Origin: Eucommia ulmoides
Lineage: Eukaryota; Streptophyta; Magnoliopsida; Garryales; Eucommiaceae
Assembly: GCA_016647705.1 (NCBI GenBank)
Contig: CM028334.1
Span: 14,306,402-14,370,401, forward strand
Direction of reading: 5' to 3'
Length of the DNA stretch: 64,000 bases
Positions within the stretch are counted from its first letter, which is position 1; each line of letters starts with the position of its first letter. Under the pieces are notes generated by a model that was not told where the DNA came from, did no database searches, and worked only from the letters and a program-made list of their open reading frames with translations. Below, piece by piece: positions 46,096-57,872 of the stretch. Position numbers and translations under genes: made by a program.

Positions 46096-46424
46096 ACACA
46101 CTTTTTCTCTAAAAATCTTGGATACGCATTCTTGAACAAATTGCAGTACTCTGATATTGAATTCTTCTTTAATCAAAACACATAATGATTTTCAAATTCA
46201 TATTGGGTAATTGCAAGCTTTTTGTGCTTTGCAATGCAAAGGTCGCTTTGATCATCATCTCCAATAGAGGAGTTTTGCAATATCTCAAGGTACTTCCGTT
46301 TTATAGAATAGATATTTTATAACCCTAGCATCATGAATTTTATTTGTTTGCTTTTTGTTTTTTTTTTTTCCAAATTGATGTTGCGGTTATAATATGAAAT
46401 CTTTGAGCTTTGATTTGGGCGTAG

Positions 46425-46509
46425 AGTTGATGGAGCTGATAGGAAAGGAGATCAGTGGGTTGAAGTGATCTATTGGGAGCCAAGAGCAGTTATTTATCGT
46501 AATTTCTTT
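46425..46509 (+). pseudogene. Captured exon: prolyl 4-hydroxylase
   Basis: Reads VDGADRKGDQWVEVIYWEPR then AVIYRNFF. This is the conserved first catalytic-domain block of plant prolyl 4-hydroxylases (DG..KG.QW.EV.SWEPRAF.YHNFL), enzymes that hydroxylate proline in cell-wall proteins in the ER/Golgi. The exon is bounded by ag at 46424 and donor gtgagt at 46510, where the family has an intron. Only this exon is present. It follows the methyltransferase fragment in the same Helitron and orientation, though the two genes are unrelated. Confidence 0.75.
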
Positions 46510-47123
46510 GTGAGTGCCCCGAACTATTAGTATATGTGTATGAGCAAGTGGACTGCTGTGCAATTAGAGTATCCTAATCACATTTTATTCTTGGATTGTT
46601 GACGTGATTAATACATCTTTACATGTATGTTGTTTGCAAAGTAGGATATGTTTCAATTTGTTGGTTGGGGAAATAGTTAAATGTAGTAAAATTGAGGATT
46701 TCTTTCGGAATTACCAGTTGATCAAACAGACGCATTACTTTTATTTGCAGTGCAAGGAGGAATACGATTAAGTAATCAAACTTAGAATTCTTAATTGTAA
46801 AATGTACATGTTTTTTTTCTTTTGAAATTTACATTCAGGGTCTTTGTTTATTTGATCTTTGAGTTTATATCTTATCCATTTCGATTTTCTTTTTTCTGAT
46901 TTTTCTCTTAAATGCAAATTGCGGAAAGTAATGAATTTTGTACTAATGATATCAATTGATTCTTGGAAATTTTGTTACTCTATTGCGCGCATTTGATTTA
47001 TATGTTGTTGTGGTTGTTTCTCCGTTTCCATAGATAATATCCACTTGATTTCTTGGATTAGTCTGAAATGCATAAGAAGTGGTTTGTGATAATTGGTTGA
47101 CGTTCTATCGTTCCTGGTTGATC

Positions 47124-47357
47124 ATGTCAAATAGGTCCATGGAAGACTCTTCTGATGAGTCTAAAGATGATCTTCATGTCGTTCCTGCACCCAATGGTAT
47201 GCCAATGCAGTTTCTTTCATTTGGTATTTATGTTTTTATACTTTATAACATCGATTGACTTTATGGATTTTTAATTTAGGAATTATGGATTTTTAATTCA
47301 GGAAAGTCAGTGATAGAAGTTGAAGAAGGAAAATTATTTGTTAAATCTAATGCTTGA
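47124..47357 (+). pseudogene. Candidate captured two-exon fragment, unrecognised
   Basis: 47124-47196 reads MSNRSMEDSSDESKDDLHVV and then PAPN, with donor g|gtatgc at 47197. After acceptor ttcag at 47301, GKSVIEVEEGKLFVKSN follows in a consistent phase (G|GA) and ends at a stop. The splice geometry and acidic composition suggest a real exon pair from a host gene. I do not recognise the family. Confidence 0.35.
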
Positions 47358-47702
47358 AGTAGAATGCAAAAATGGGATTGTGGAACGTAATAAGAAAACG
47401 TAACCTAAGGATGAAGACAACATTGATGACTCTGACGATTTAAAAGGCACTTTATGTTCTAAGGTCTTTATTCATTAAATCGTAATACCTACCTTCTTGA
47501 TTTCATGTTAATCTATTTCTAAATATATGTTTGTTCTTTAGGATTAACTTTCTATTATGGGTTTTGGAGACTTAGCCTTCTATATGAATTTCTGAAGTCA
47601 ATCACGACAGCATTGTAGCGAATGGTAATTTCACTGTCTTTTACCAGTTCTTCGTCATGCTCCTCCATAATCCTAAAATATATTTGTTATTTTATACTCT
47701 AG

Positions 47703-47742
47703 GCAAGGGTTATACCCTAGGGAAGGCTTACCTAGGGTATAA
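47703..47742. repeat. Perfect-stem palindrome ataccctagg/cctagggtat
   Basis: ggttataccctagg is followed 9 bases later by cctagggtataatcc, an inverted repeat with 11-14 paired bases. The left half aggcaagggttataccctag closely resembles the Helitron 3' terminus at 49547-49567, so it may be an older Helitron end inside Helitron 1. Confidence 0.6.
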
Positions 47743-50700
47743 TCCCCTTTATAACATTAATTTTTTATTTTTATTTTTGTAACTTAATATCTTTTTTATT
47801 TTGAAAACCTTCTGATTATGTATCTAAGATTACTTAACATATACATATAATCTAGGCTGTAAGAAAAAACAAATTTCACTCTAGGCTGTAAGTGATTTTT
47901 TTTTATTTATAAATTCGAGTAATCCTCATCTTAATTGATTTGGGTTAACTTGAGAATTAGATTTTGAATTATAAATGGATTACTGCATATTTAGTTTCAA
48001 GTTTTAATTCACCAGTTGAATTCAACATTTCTAAATATATAACCGGATCACTCTATACAATAAGTAAATAATGGGTTGAATCTAGCCTGTTTATATTCCT
48101 AGCATGTTTAGCTGACGGTTAATGTTCACAATTTCTTGATTATCCATATCTTGATGATACATGTCCTAGAAGCTGGAAAACATTGTCTGTTATTTGTTTT
48201 GGTGCTTTTCCTTGCTTGATTTTTAAATTCTTTGTTTATTTTTTTAAAATTTTGTAAGTGGTTGTCACAAAAACTATTTCGAAAGTTTTAGAATCTCCTC
48301 CTATGGTGTGAGTTCCTCTAATCGAATTCAAATCACACTCCATCACAGCAAGCTCGGTCTAAGGGACAGTGTTTCGATTCCAACTCAGATAGGTATTTTT
48401 GCTCGATGTAACAGTAAGATCTACAGTGAAGTTTTGGATTAGATTCTTTGACTTACCACCATCAACAGATCTAGAAGGCACTTTGTTTTCAATTTTTTGG
48501 AATTTTTATCCTATTGTTCATTGTTTAATCACCATTGAATTTATTTTTAGCTCTTGCACGATTGACAACACTCGAACACATTTTGTTTTTACATTAATTA
48601 TCATACATTATTTTTCAGAATTTGGAATGTGAGTATCAGAAAGGGGACTCAACAAAAAACAAATACCCTTAATGTTTATTGGTATCATTTAATCTCGATT
48701 TCGGATTATATATAATGGTGTGGATTTCTGCAAAAGGTTATGTGGTGTCTGCAAAATTTGAACTTTGGGGGTTTTTGTTTGGTGTATATATATTTCTAAA
48801 TTTCAATTCGTAGCACCGTTTTTAAACATTAATATTAATTGTTGAATTCACCAGACAAAATACGAAGCTTCAGAAAAGTTGATGTCCAAAATTAGTGGTT
48901 TGGTTGTGTTTGTTTATATCGTGTTTATTACAAGAAAAGTATTGATAATTTGGGAATGTTACATAAATAAAAAGGGTTATGTCAAAATTTTGTCATGCTA
49001 AATTATGCCCTTTTTATATTTAATTAATTATTGCGTTCATATTTTAGTAGACGATATACAAACATGTGGCACTTCAAATATTGAAAACAAATGGAGAGAA
49101 TTTAAGAATTGACATTTTATAATTAAGGTAAGTTTCAGTAACCCTGAGTGGTAGGTTTCAGTGTCCAGGGTGGTGAATTTATCTTACTAAATTTATAATG
49201 TATGAAAATAGATTATTATGTTTGATTGTTAAAGTTCATATTGTAGATTATGGTATTATCATAAATTAGAAAATAATTGTTTATGATATGATTGTGTTAG
49301 TTGTGTTTGTTAATATTATGTAGTTATAAAACATTAGATGAGAAGTTCGAATGGTCATATAAATAAAAGGGATTATATCCAATTATTTTATACATTAATT
49401 ATTAGTTGTGTTCACTTTGAAAATATTTTAAATTTTTTATTTATCATGTTAATTTGTGTTGTTTGTTTTTATCATGTTCAATTTTTATTTATTTTTTTGG
49501 TAAATTATGTCATTTTTTGTATTAAAAAAATTAAAACATGTGCCTTTAGGCACGGGTTGTACCCTAGTATATTTATAAATAACAACATATTTACATTTTA
49601 AGACATTTTGAGCCGTCGGATCGAATATCGTATGGTTGAAATTAAACCTGGAGACATTTTATATTTGAGAGATTTTGGACTCTTGGATCGAGTATTTAAT
49701 GGTTGAAATGGAATAATACAAGAAACATTTTTGGCCATCAGATCAGATTAAATCAAGGGTTGAGATTAACTTTATAGATTAATTTTTCAATCAAGCTCTT
49801 AATTGATAGGGTTAGGGTTTAGTTAATTATCATCCAACCTTCCTTCTTCCCTCTGCTATATCACCGTTCCATCACCTCCATCGTCACCATTGCCGTCATC
49901 TTTTTTGTCGCCATCGTCGGACCATCGTCATCACCTGAAATTGTCTTTAGTCACCATCAAGTTCATACGCGGTGGTCGCTCCTGCTCCTTTCTCCCATCT
50001 AAATTCTCTCTCTCTCTCGCCATCATCTCCGCCCTGTCGGCGCCCTCTCTCTCCTCCTTTCCCTCGCTCCCGCTGCCTCCCACGTTGTCGCGCCACCATC
50101 CATCGCCGCTGTTATCGTTGTCGTCGTCCAGGAAGGTCTCTTCCATCCCTATATTTTCAGATTTGTTCATCCATGCCACCATCCAGCCATTGCACCTCGA
50201 CACTTCGCCGCGCCATCATATCTGTCGATCTCGCATGAGTTTTGTAAGAAATCGTCCACTGCAAGAAATCACCTCACATTGGGTATAATTTGAAGATTCA
50301 CCACCTCCCTATCTGAATCTTCCATAACCTTTGGTAATTCTTCTCTCCTTCACTTAGGTTCTCTCTCAATATCGGTTCAATATTTTCATATTTGGGTTCC
50401 ACTTGAACAAATTTAGGTTTGATTTGGGTAGATCTATCTCCAATTTTGGCGACGTTATTTGAATATCACCACTACCAGAATGTAATGATATTTGATAATT
50501 TGAACATCGCCATCGCTATCGCTTTATCGATCCATCTAGGTATCCATCCGATCTTTTGTCCCACATAATCCTCTTCGCTCTATCTTCACCGGTTGTGATC
50601 CATTTGACTTCTTAACTCTATTCTCCAGTCCCACATAACTCGAAGCCATTTCTTCAATCGAACAAAGGTAAACCCTACCGACATCTATTTGATCTCCCTA

Positions 50701-51340
50701 ACAAATCAACTACTCTACGATGACATACACTTCTCTCTAAGATCCAATTGTATTCTTTCATTTTTGATTTCATTACATCGATTTATGCCTGTGGCAGAGG
50801 AAATGGAAATCATGGCAAAGGAAATGGTTTTGGGAGTTTCAGGGGATCGATCGATGAAGAGGCACTGAGATAGGTTGTGATTGAGAAAACAATTCTTCAA
50901 CAAATTGAAGGATCTGAATGATAAGTGAGTTTTTGTTCCCATATTTCGGACGTGTCTAAAACAAAAAGGAAAAAAAAAAATATTTTCTTCTTATCAAACA
51001 ATGTTTTTTTTGTTTCTAGAAATACAAAGAATGTAGTGGAATTCATCCATATGTTGAGTTTTGCTTTGTTTATTGTTTAGTAATATTAGTAGAAAAGGAG
51101 AAAAAGTATGAGAGTGGGCATGAAAAACTCAAACAGCTCGGAGAGGTAAAGGCATGAGCTCATAGTATATTCGTATTATTGAAATATTGGTCTCAAAATT
51201 AGAAAAATAGATACTTAAAAGAAGCAACAAAATCATTCCGGTCCTAGCTCGATATGTAGATGTGTGTGTGTGTATATATATTTTTTTGTGTGTTCTTTAA
51301 TTTAACGGATTCGATTACCTTCGTTTGTTATTCAATGTAG

Positions 51341-51780
51341 TTTGGAGAACAGAGGTAGGTTGACCGAGGAATTGAAGTGAGCTGACGCAGTAGTGGTAAC
51401 CTACGCGTGTGATCAGCCTACAATACTCGATCACATCGCTACTTTCTGGTTTCTGTAACGTCATTGATTAGAGGTACGCATCTTCAGATCATGGCATAAA
51501 TAACATTTTCACTAATCTCTCCGCGCAATTGCTTTGACGTATTTGCTTAATGTTGTCTCTTTATAGTTTTATAATTCAAAGTACATCATAAGGTTGATTT
51601 TCATTTTAATTTATGGTGTGGATGTTGAGTTGCTTTTATGTAAATTCCAGCGTAACCCCTTACCCATGAATAATATACCAGTAATTGTTGTTGGTTGCAA
51701 GCTAGATTTGCTAGATGAGCAAGATCACATGAGCATGGAATTAGCGATGACACCAATGATTTTTTATTTTTTATTTGGTT
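51341..51780 (+). pseudogene. Captured fragment: Miro mitochondrial Rho GTPase
   Basis: Exon A (51341-51473) reads LENRGRLTEELK, a stop, then ADAVVVTYACDQPTILDHIA and TFW. Exon B (from 51651, after ttccag) reads RNPLPMNNIPVIVVGCKLDL then LDEQDHMSMELAMTPMI. These are consecutive parts of the first GTPase domain of Miro proteins of the outer mitochondrial membrane, which link mitochondria to motors. VVGCKLD corresponds to the G4 (NKxD-like) region. The intron keeps a donor gtacgc at 51474. Two stops fall in FWFL*RH*LE, aligned to FWLPELRRLE, and one follows EELK. The P-loop and the C-terminal half are absent. It lies in sense orientation within Helitron 2. Confidence 0.8.
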
Positions 51781-52884
51781 GGAGAATTTTTTTTTTTCAT
51801 TGTTTTTAAAGAACCTGATGTATAAATAGATTCATCCGAAATCTCAAAGAAGAATTGGTCGGCTGATTAATAATGGTTGTTTTTTCCCAAGTAGAAGTTG
51901 GAACGGAGCAGATTTTGTAATTTAGAGATTCAATTGTATATTTCAAATTTTTTACTTTAAAGTTCAACGGTGCTTAAGAAAAATGAAGTTGTGAACTATT
52001 TACTAGGAACAAAAATGATATCTACATTTTTTTGGGAGCAAAACTTTTGTATAACCATCTATTGTTGTGGCTGTCACATCTGTCTCCTTTGGTTTTGACT
52101 GATGATCTTGCTTTTTGGTCAGGTTCAGGACAATAATCAAATTGACGAAGCAAGGGAGCTAAGTGGACTGTAACGAGTAGAAGGTTAGTGCACACTGTTG
52201 ACAATGTAGTCATTTAGTATAAATGTTGTATTTGATTATTTGTGGATTGTTTTGTTTTTTACCAGTGATTCTAGGTGATGAGTTGTTTGGTTGTGTTTCT
52301 GTTTCTATTCCAAAGTCTTGCATTGTTAATTCTCAAACCAAAATACAATTGTTCTGATAAATTTGTTTCTGTTACCAAAATTTAAGTAGTATTTTTGTTT
52401 CTATTTTCAATTTTTTAGGAACATACTGAAATTTGGAAAAAATGTTGTGTTTCTAGTTTTGGAAAACAATGTTCTGAGATTTTTTGATCATACTGTTAGA
52501 GATTTTATTTATTTATTTTTTTGTTTCTTATTTACTGTTTTGTTCCAATAATCTCTGTTCAACATTTTTGGTACCATATTTTTGTTTATTTAAGCATTTT
52601 CGTTCCAATATTTATGTTTGTTTAGCATTTTTGTTTTCATAATTTTTTTTTTAATTACTGCTTTTGTTACCTTATTTTTGTTTCTATTCCCAAAAATTGC
52701 AAAGAAAAGCTGTATGTTTCTCCTTTCATCCTCCAGTTTTAGAACAATTTTACAGAACGGAACATAAGGGTTCCTCAAGTGGCATTTGAATTATTGATTA
52801 TTAATGTTCAACTGTTAGTTGCTATTCATGTTCTCAAGTGAATTTAGGTTCGAAATGTTGCATATAGAGAGGATATTATTTCAA

Positions 52885-52890
<6 letters not shown>

Positions 52891-52925
<35 letters not shown>
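52891..52925. repeat. Poly-T run
   Basis: About 35 T. Another T run of about 29 lies at 53062-53090, and one of about 27 at 56350-56376. No gene is associated. Confidence 0.95.
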
Positions 52926-52929
<4 letters not shown>

Positions 52930-53058
52930 CGTGTCTTGATTTATTGTCTTGACTGTAGATTATTTGGATACTGCCTAATTAGCCAAGACAAAGTAGCCTC
53001 TCTCCAAACATTCCGAATTGTGACGTAGGGAACTCATATGTACTTGCTTCGATTGAAT

Positions 53059-53092
<34 letters not shown>

Positions 53093-53863
53093 GAATATTG
53101 GATTATAAATAAAATATGATAATTTGTTATTTTTTTTTATTAGGTGTCCACGATGGTTTCATATCAGACTATTGAGAACTTAGTCATTCTCGAAGCATTA
53201 CAAGTAAGTTCCAGTAACACTGAGTGTTGTGCTATGTTAACCCAACTTTCTTTTTTTAATTAACAATTCTTTGCTTAGTAAAATTTTGTAACAGAATAGT
53301 CTTGATTGTTAGTTTTTATTGATGTTCAACTGTTAGTCATTATCGATGTTCAAATAAAGTATGGATCTCGATTGTTTGTTATTATTATTGAATTATGGAT
53401 TATGATGTTCCACACCTTCCATAATCATTTAATTTACATTTTTATGGTGTTTCTTTTGGTGGTTGATTTTATGTGTTTAATTTGTAATGTTCTGAATTCG
53501 TGTGTGCTGAATTTATCATTGTCAAATTGCTCACAATCTTACCCTAAATGTTGTATTTGATTCTCTGTCGATTGTTCTGTTTTTTAGCAGTGATTCTAGG
53601 AGAAGTAGTTTCATTGTGTTTTTGTTTCTGTTTTAAGATCTGTTTCTTATTGTAATGTTAAATAGTACCCTAATTAAAACAAAACTTATTGACCACGATT
53701 TCTACATTTAGCAAAATATATTTAAAGTTAAATTTAATTTAATTTATAAGCTACTCTTATTAACATGATCTGATATAATCTTTTAAATTATTTTAATTGT
53801 ATCAAATTTATATTAAATTAGGCATTAATTGAATGACGAAAAAATTAAAACATGTGCCTTTAG

Positions 53864-55761
53864 ATTAGTAACTCTGGAAGTTAACAATTTAATATTTAAA
53901 GACGTGCCTTTATCTTTATATTGAATTAACAACTAACTTTACAATTGAATTTAGTTGTGATTAACTCTTGAAGCCTTATGAGTTAGATCTTCGGAAGGTC
54001 AATATTCTCACTGTTTATGTCATGTGTTTATTAGGTTCTTAGTATATAATTCTTTAATTTTGTGTTTTTATTTATTTTTGTCTTAGTTATAGAGCAATGT
54101 CTTTTGTCCTTATCAATTTATTTTCAACTTAGTGAACATTAACTATCATGTGTAACAAATTTTATATTGTAATTTTTTTGTTAATATGTTTACTTTAACA
54201 TTTCAGATTATTGTGGCTCTTCCTCATTGGTCTACTCATGTTCATGTCTGTCTTCAAACATCTATTAATAAATCAGGAAGGTGTTTGTTGATTAGGACAT
54301 TTCGACGGTCTGAAATGAATCTCACGAAATGAATGGTTGACATTAAATTAAATACCACTTCTTTAGTAGGTCATGTGGCTAAATCGGTGGATGAATAGCG
54401 TGAGGACTAGGGTTCGAACCTGCCTCATTGCATTTTTAATTTTTTTTTCTAATTTTTCACCATCAGCCCTACTCCTCCCCCACAATCAGCCAGACCAGCC
54501 CTAACCTCCATTCCCCCTCTCATTTCACATCCCTAACCTCTTCGCTCATCTGTACCCATCTCCTTCATTTTACACCCACCTCCCACGAACTCACCTCCCA
54601 CGTTTCTCCGTTTCCTCCCACCCTCCAACCTTTGTTGATCAATCCCTTCCCACGATGTTATTTCAATCCCTCATCCACCTCCACGATCACCTTCAATTGG
54701 TTTAAATCCCCACCTCTTCACGCTAACGGAACCTATTTTCTCCCCCATCTCTCTCCTGTTCTCTCTCTGCGCAAACATTTCCAATTAGGTTAGGATCGAC
54801 GACGGCCGACGAATGTAGAGGTTGCAGCATCGACGGTCAAGATTTGCCAACCGGCTGCCATCTATGGCCTGATCGAGGTCCGATTTGGCTAGATCCTGCC
54901 CCTTCTCCAAACCGATATGGGGACCAACAGTACGGGCGTCTTTTCTTTCCGTTCCAAGCCACACAGGTGAGTCTCTCAGTCCCCGATCTTTTTCTATATG
55001 CACACCGCCACCGTATTCGATTAAATTCATGATCATTTTTATTAAATTTAAGGTTTGTATTGTTGTTATTAAAGTAGTTTATATCATTAATTTAAGGTTT
55101 GTTAATAGTGTTTTGGGCCTATTTGTTCGCAGTGTTCTAATTCTGATTAGTGTTTTGGGTCTGTTTGTTCATAGTGATTGTTCTGATTCTAATTTTGTTC
55201 AATAACTGTTTGATTTTTTTTAATTTAGGTGCAAGTTCCCTAATTAGGGTTAGTGTTTCATGGTGTTTTTCGTTGGTGTTGGTTCTTAGAAAATCTCATA
55301 TTCTGATTTTCATTGTTCATAGAATGTTCTAATTAACATCTGTATCTTCATAGTGGTTTGGGTCTGTTGGTTCATAGTTTCTGATTTTGATTAGCATTTG
55401 GAGTCTGTTTTAGGTCTATTTGTTTATTGTTTATTGTTCATAGTGGTTTTATGTTCTAAACATCTGGGAACATAACAGAAATATTGATTTGATCCATCTC
55501 CCGCCATTTTTAATCTACTTTCATACTTTTTATTGTGTTTATGAATCGATTAAATTTAGATTTTTTTCCTTTGATTTTGTTTGATTAGTGTTTTTGGTGT
55601 CAGAATTTGATTGCATTTGATTACAATTTCCCTCTATATATATATATACCTGTCGTTTGAAATTGTGGTGAGGAACTTTTTGAAATTTAATATTATTTAT
55701 TACGTTATATTATATATAGAAACTTTAAAACCCGTGTCTTTAGGCACGGGGTATACGCTAG
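53864..55761 (+). mobile_element. Sequence ending in a third Helitron-type terminus
   Basis: Ends with cccgtgtctttaggcacggg (hairpin, 55731-55750) and CTAG at 55758-55761. The left boundary is unclear. Inside are a tRNA-like segment (54376-54420), a C-rich block (54480-54700) and a GC-richer block with possible donor cacag|gtgag near 54964, but no recognisable gene. 53150-53196 just before it gives an exon-like VSTMVSYQTIENLVILEALQ with donor gtaag, of unknown origin. Confidence 0.5.
54376..54420 (+). repeat. tRNA-like promoter boxes (possible SINE head)
   Basis: tggctaaatcgg (54376-54387) fits a pol III A box, and ggttcgaacc (54411-54420) fits a B box with normal spacing. There is no cloverleaf for a functional tRNA. 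A tRNA-derived SINE head is the best explanation; a tail was not identified. Confidence 0.5.
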
Positions 55762-56351
55762 ATTCATAAAATTAAATTGCAATTGCGTGAATAAGATAGA
55801 TTCATACAAAATCATTAGTTGTTGCGAAGATTTAGATTAGTGTACATGCAAGGCCATATGAGTGTAAAAATATGTGAGTGTACATGCCAAGCCAGATGAG
55901 ATTAAGTTGCAATTGTGTGTTTATGATCGCCATCGTCGTGCTCCATCACTATCGATCATCGTGAACTTTCTCTAATTCTTCAAAAGCAATTTGTGGTGTA
56001 TGTAAAGATATGCCAGGAAGCAAGAGCGTAGAAAGAAGAATAAGAAGGTATTTTTGTTTCTTCTTTCTTCTCTCTAGGGTATCCATTTTCTCAATTTTTA
56101 CTTATGAATTTCTCACTCATCAATCTGATCTGATTCTTACTCAAGTTATTGTGGTGATATGTAAACTTTTAAAGACTTGCATTTGGTTATTTCTAATTCC
56201 AATTGTGAGCCTCCAGCTCTAAACTTCCAAACACTACCTTATTATATCTATATTCATTGAATGGATGACGAAATAAATTAAATAATTTTGTTATCATTTC
56301 ATTTTGCAGGTCAAACATGTTGAAAAGCCATGGAAGAGTCATGTGTGCACC

Positions 56352-56383
<32 letters not shown>

Positions 56384-57872
56384 TTTTGCCTTCTCGCTGT
56401 TTGTAGAAAAATGAAAAACTCCAGATCGTTGAACCCTCACAACAATGTCAATGGTGAGTGGTGGTAATATATTTTATCTCACACCGTCGGATTAGTATCA
56501 TTAGATAGACTGTGTTATTTTGGTCAAAGGGAGGCCCTTGGGAAGAAAACTTATTTGAACGGTTTTTGTTACGTTTCCAATTTTGTAGGATATAATCTTG
56601 GGAATATATCGGATGTCTTATCAATTTTGATATTTGCAAATGTATAGGGTTGGGCCTTCGCAAAGGTTGTCAAGTACATTTGTTAACCCCAATGTCTTTG
56701 CTCTGTAATGGTATTTAGTTTTTTGATTTTCAAATTGTTGCGAGTAAAATGTTAATAGTGACAAGGATTGCTCCAATCTTGGTAGTTGTTCATTAGTTTC
56801 AACGAATCTTTGCATTCGGTGTCGTTATTTGATTTAAATTTTTTTCTTTAATTGAGGTTGATTGAAAATGATATTACTCCATTTAAATTGCCTGAATTAT
56901 TAGGGCATTCATTTCTTATTGAATTTGTTTATTTTTTATAATTATAGTTGCTATTTTGAAACAACTGAGCATTTATTCAAATCAAAGGAGGATGATTATG
57001 TTGTTCTTTAAATATTTATGGATGAGATCTTACCTCTGCAGGTTGAGTGATTTATTTCCTCATTTGTATTGATTAATGTATTTAATGTTTTAAAATTGCA
57101 ATTTGAGAATTGACAAAATAGGATTGCATAGCCAAGTTAAAGATGTATAATTTTTTAAGAAATTTGAATCATATGAAATTGTTGTATTTAATATTCATTT
57201 TGCTTAAATTGATTTTAAATTTCACTATGTGCTATTTATTAGCATTGTAATTCATTGACAACTGAAGTCATGGATAGTTTAATAAGTGTGATTGAACTCT
57301 CTTGTTACTGTATGTGAAAACGTTAATTGTGTGTGTTAAATCTTTAGAGGGGGGAGAAGGCGGTGGGTTTGGGTGGTGGTGTTCGCTTGGATTGAGATAG
57401 AGAGGTAATGAAGGCGATTGATGGTCGGTGGCGACGAGTTGCAAACTTGCAGTGGTGTGTGGAGGCAGAGGTTTTGCTAGATGTTGGTAACAAAAGACGA
57501 AAAGAGGAGGAAATAAAGGCGTTGATTACAATTATCCCCATAAAGTTTTTTCATATTATATTTTAGACCCCCAATTTTAATTTAAGAATAATTTGGTTTA
57601 GGCTCTAGCTAAAGAGGAAGAGGAAATAAAGACATTGATTGCAATTGTGCCCATAATATTTTCTCATTTTTTATTTTAGACCCTTAATTTTAATATAAGG
57701 ATAATTTTATTTGAGCTTCACCTGAAGAGAATAAGATTAATTTAAGCAAAACAATATATACCTATTATTATGTTTATCAACGTTAACTATGTTTGTGTTA
57801 AATTTATAATATAAAATTAAAATTAGACAGCAATGAGTTATATTCATACCTTTAGGCACGGGGTATCGCTAA
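55762..57872 (+). mobile_element. Sequence ending in a fourth Helitron-type terminus
   Basis: 57847-57872 reads atacctttaggcacggggtatcgctaa, matching the terminus at 55736-55761, with CTAA as the CTRR end followed by T. The hairpin is weakened (acct/ggca). The interior is AT-rich. 55785-55960 has doubled attaa(a/g)ttgcaattg..gtg and gagtgtacatgc..gatgag segments. I see no recognisable gene. Confidence 0.5.
57504..57730. repeat. Tandem duplication of about 113 bp
   Basis: gaggaggaaataaaggcgttgattacaattatcccc at 57504 is repeated at 57617 as gaagaggaaataaagacattgattgcaattgtgccc, followed by matching tattttagaccc..aattttaat.taag.ataat. Two diverged copies. Confidence 0.8.

Larger units (their letters stand above)
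44945..49567 (+). mobile_element. Helitron 1, non-autonomous, gene-capturing
   Basis: The 3' end shows the Helitron signature: a hairpin gtgcctttaggcac (49540-49553), then 10 bases, then CTAG at 49564-49567 with T after it. The left part (acatatttacattttgagacatttt..gatcgaatatc) is homologous to the start of Helitron 2 at 49568, which supports a left limit near 44945, though the canonical 5' TC end is not obvious. There is no Rep/helicase. The interior holds a leader with donor caaag|gtaaaccct at 45816, and fragments of host genes in the plus direction. 46510-49530 is otherwise AT-rich with no other recognised gene. Confidence 0.65.
49568..53863 (+). mobile_element. Helitron 2, same family, 3' hairpin truncated
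   Basis: It starts immediately after the CTAG of Helitron 1 and repeats its left block (acatatttacattttaagacatttt, ggatcgaatat, gagacattttatatttgag). It also shares the leader aactcgaagccatttcttcaatcgaacaaaggtaaaccct (50637-50680; Helitron 1 has it at 45785-45826). Farther right, caagtaagttccagtaacactgagtg (53195) matches 49127. attaaaacatgtgcctttag (53844-53863) matches the base of the Helitron 1 terminus, but the second half of the hairpin and CTAG are missing. A break or later rearrangement truncated it. It carries a Miro gene fragment. Confidence 0.6.

Noticed and set aside
49890..50288. Pro/Ser-rich 132-residue frame at the left of Helitron 2
   Set aside because: C/T-rich leader sequence with no domain. 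The equivalent C/T-rich part of Helitron 1 also gives only arbitrary frames, so I treat it as non-coding leader.
54376..54420. Functional tRNA gene
   Set aside because: No anticodon arm or acceptor stem pairing could be drawn; only the promoter boxes are convincing.
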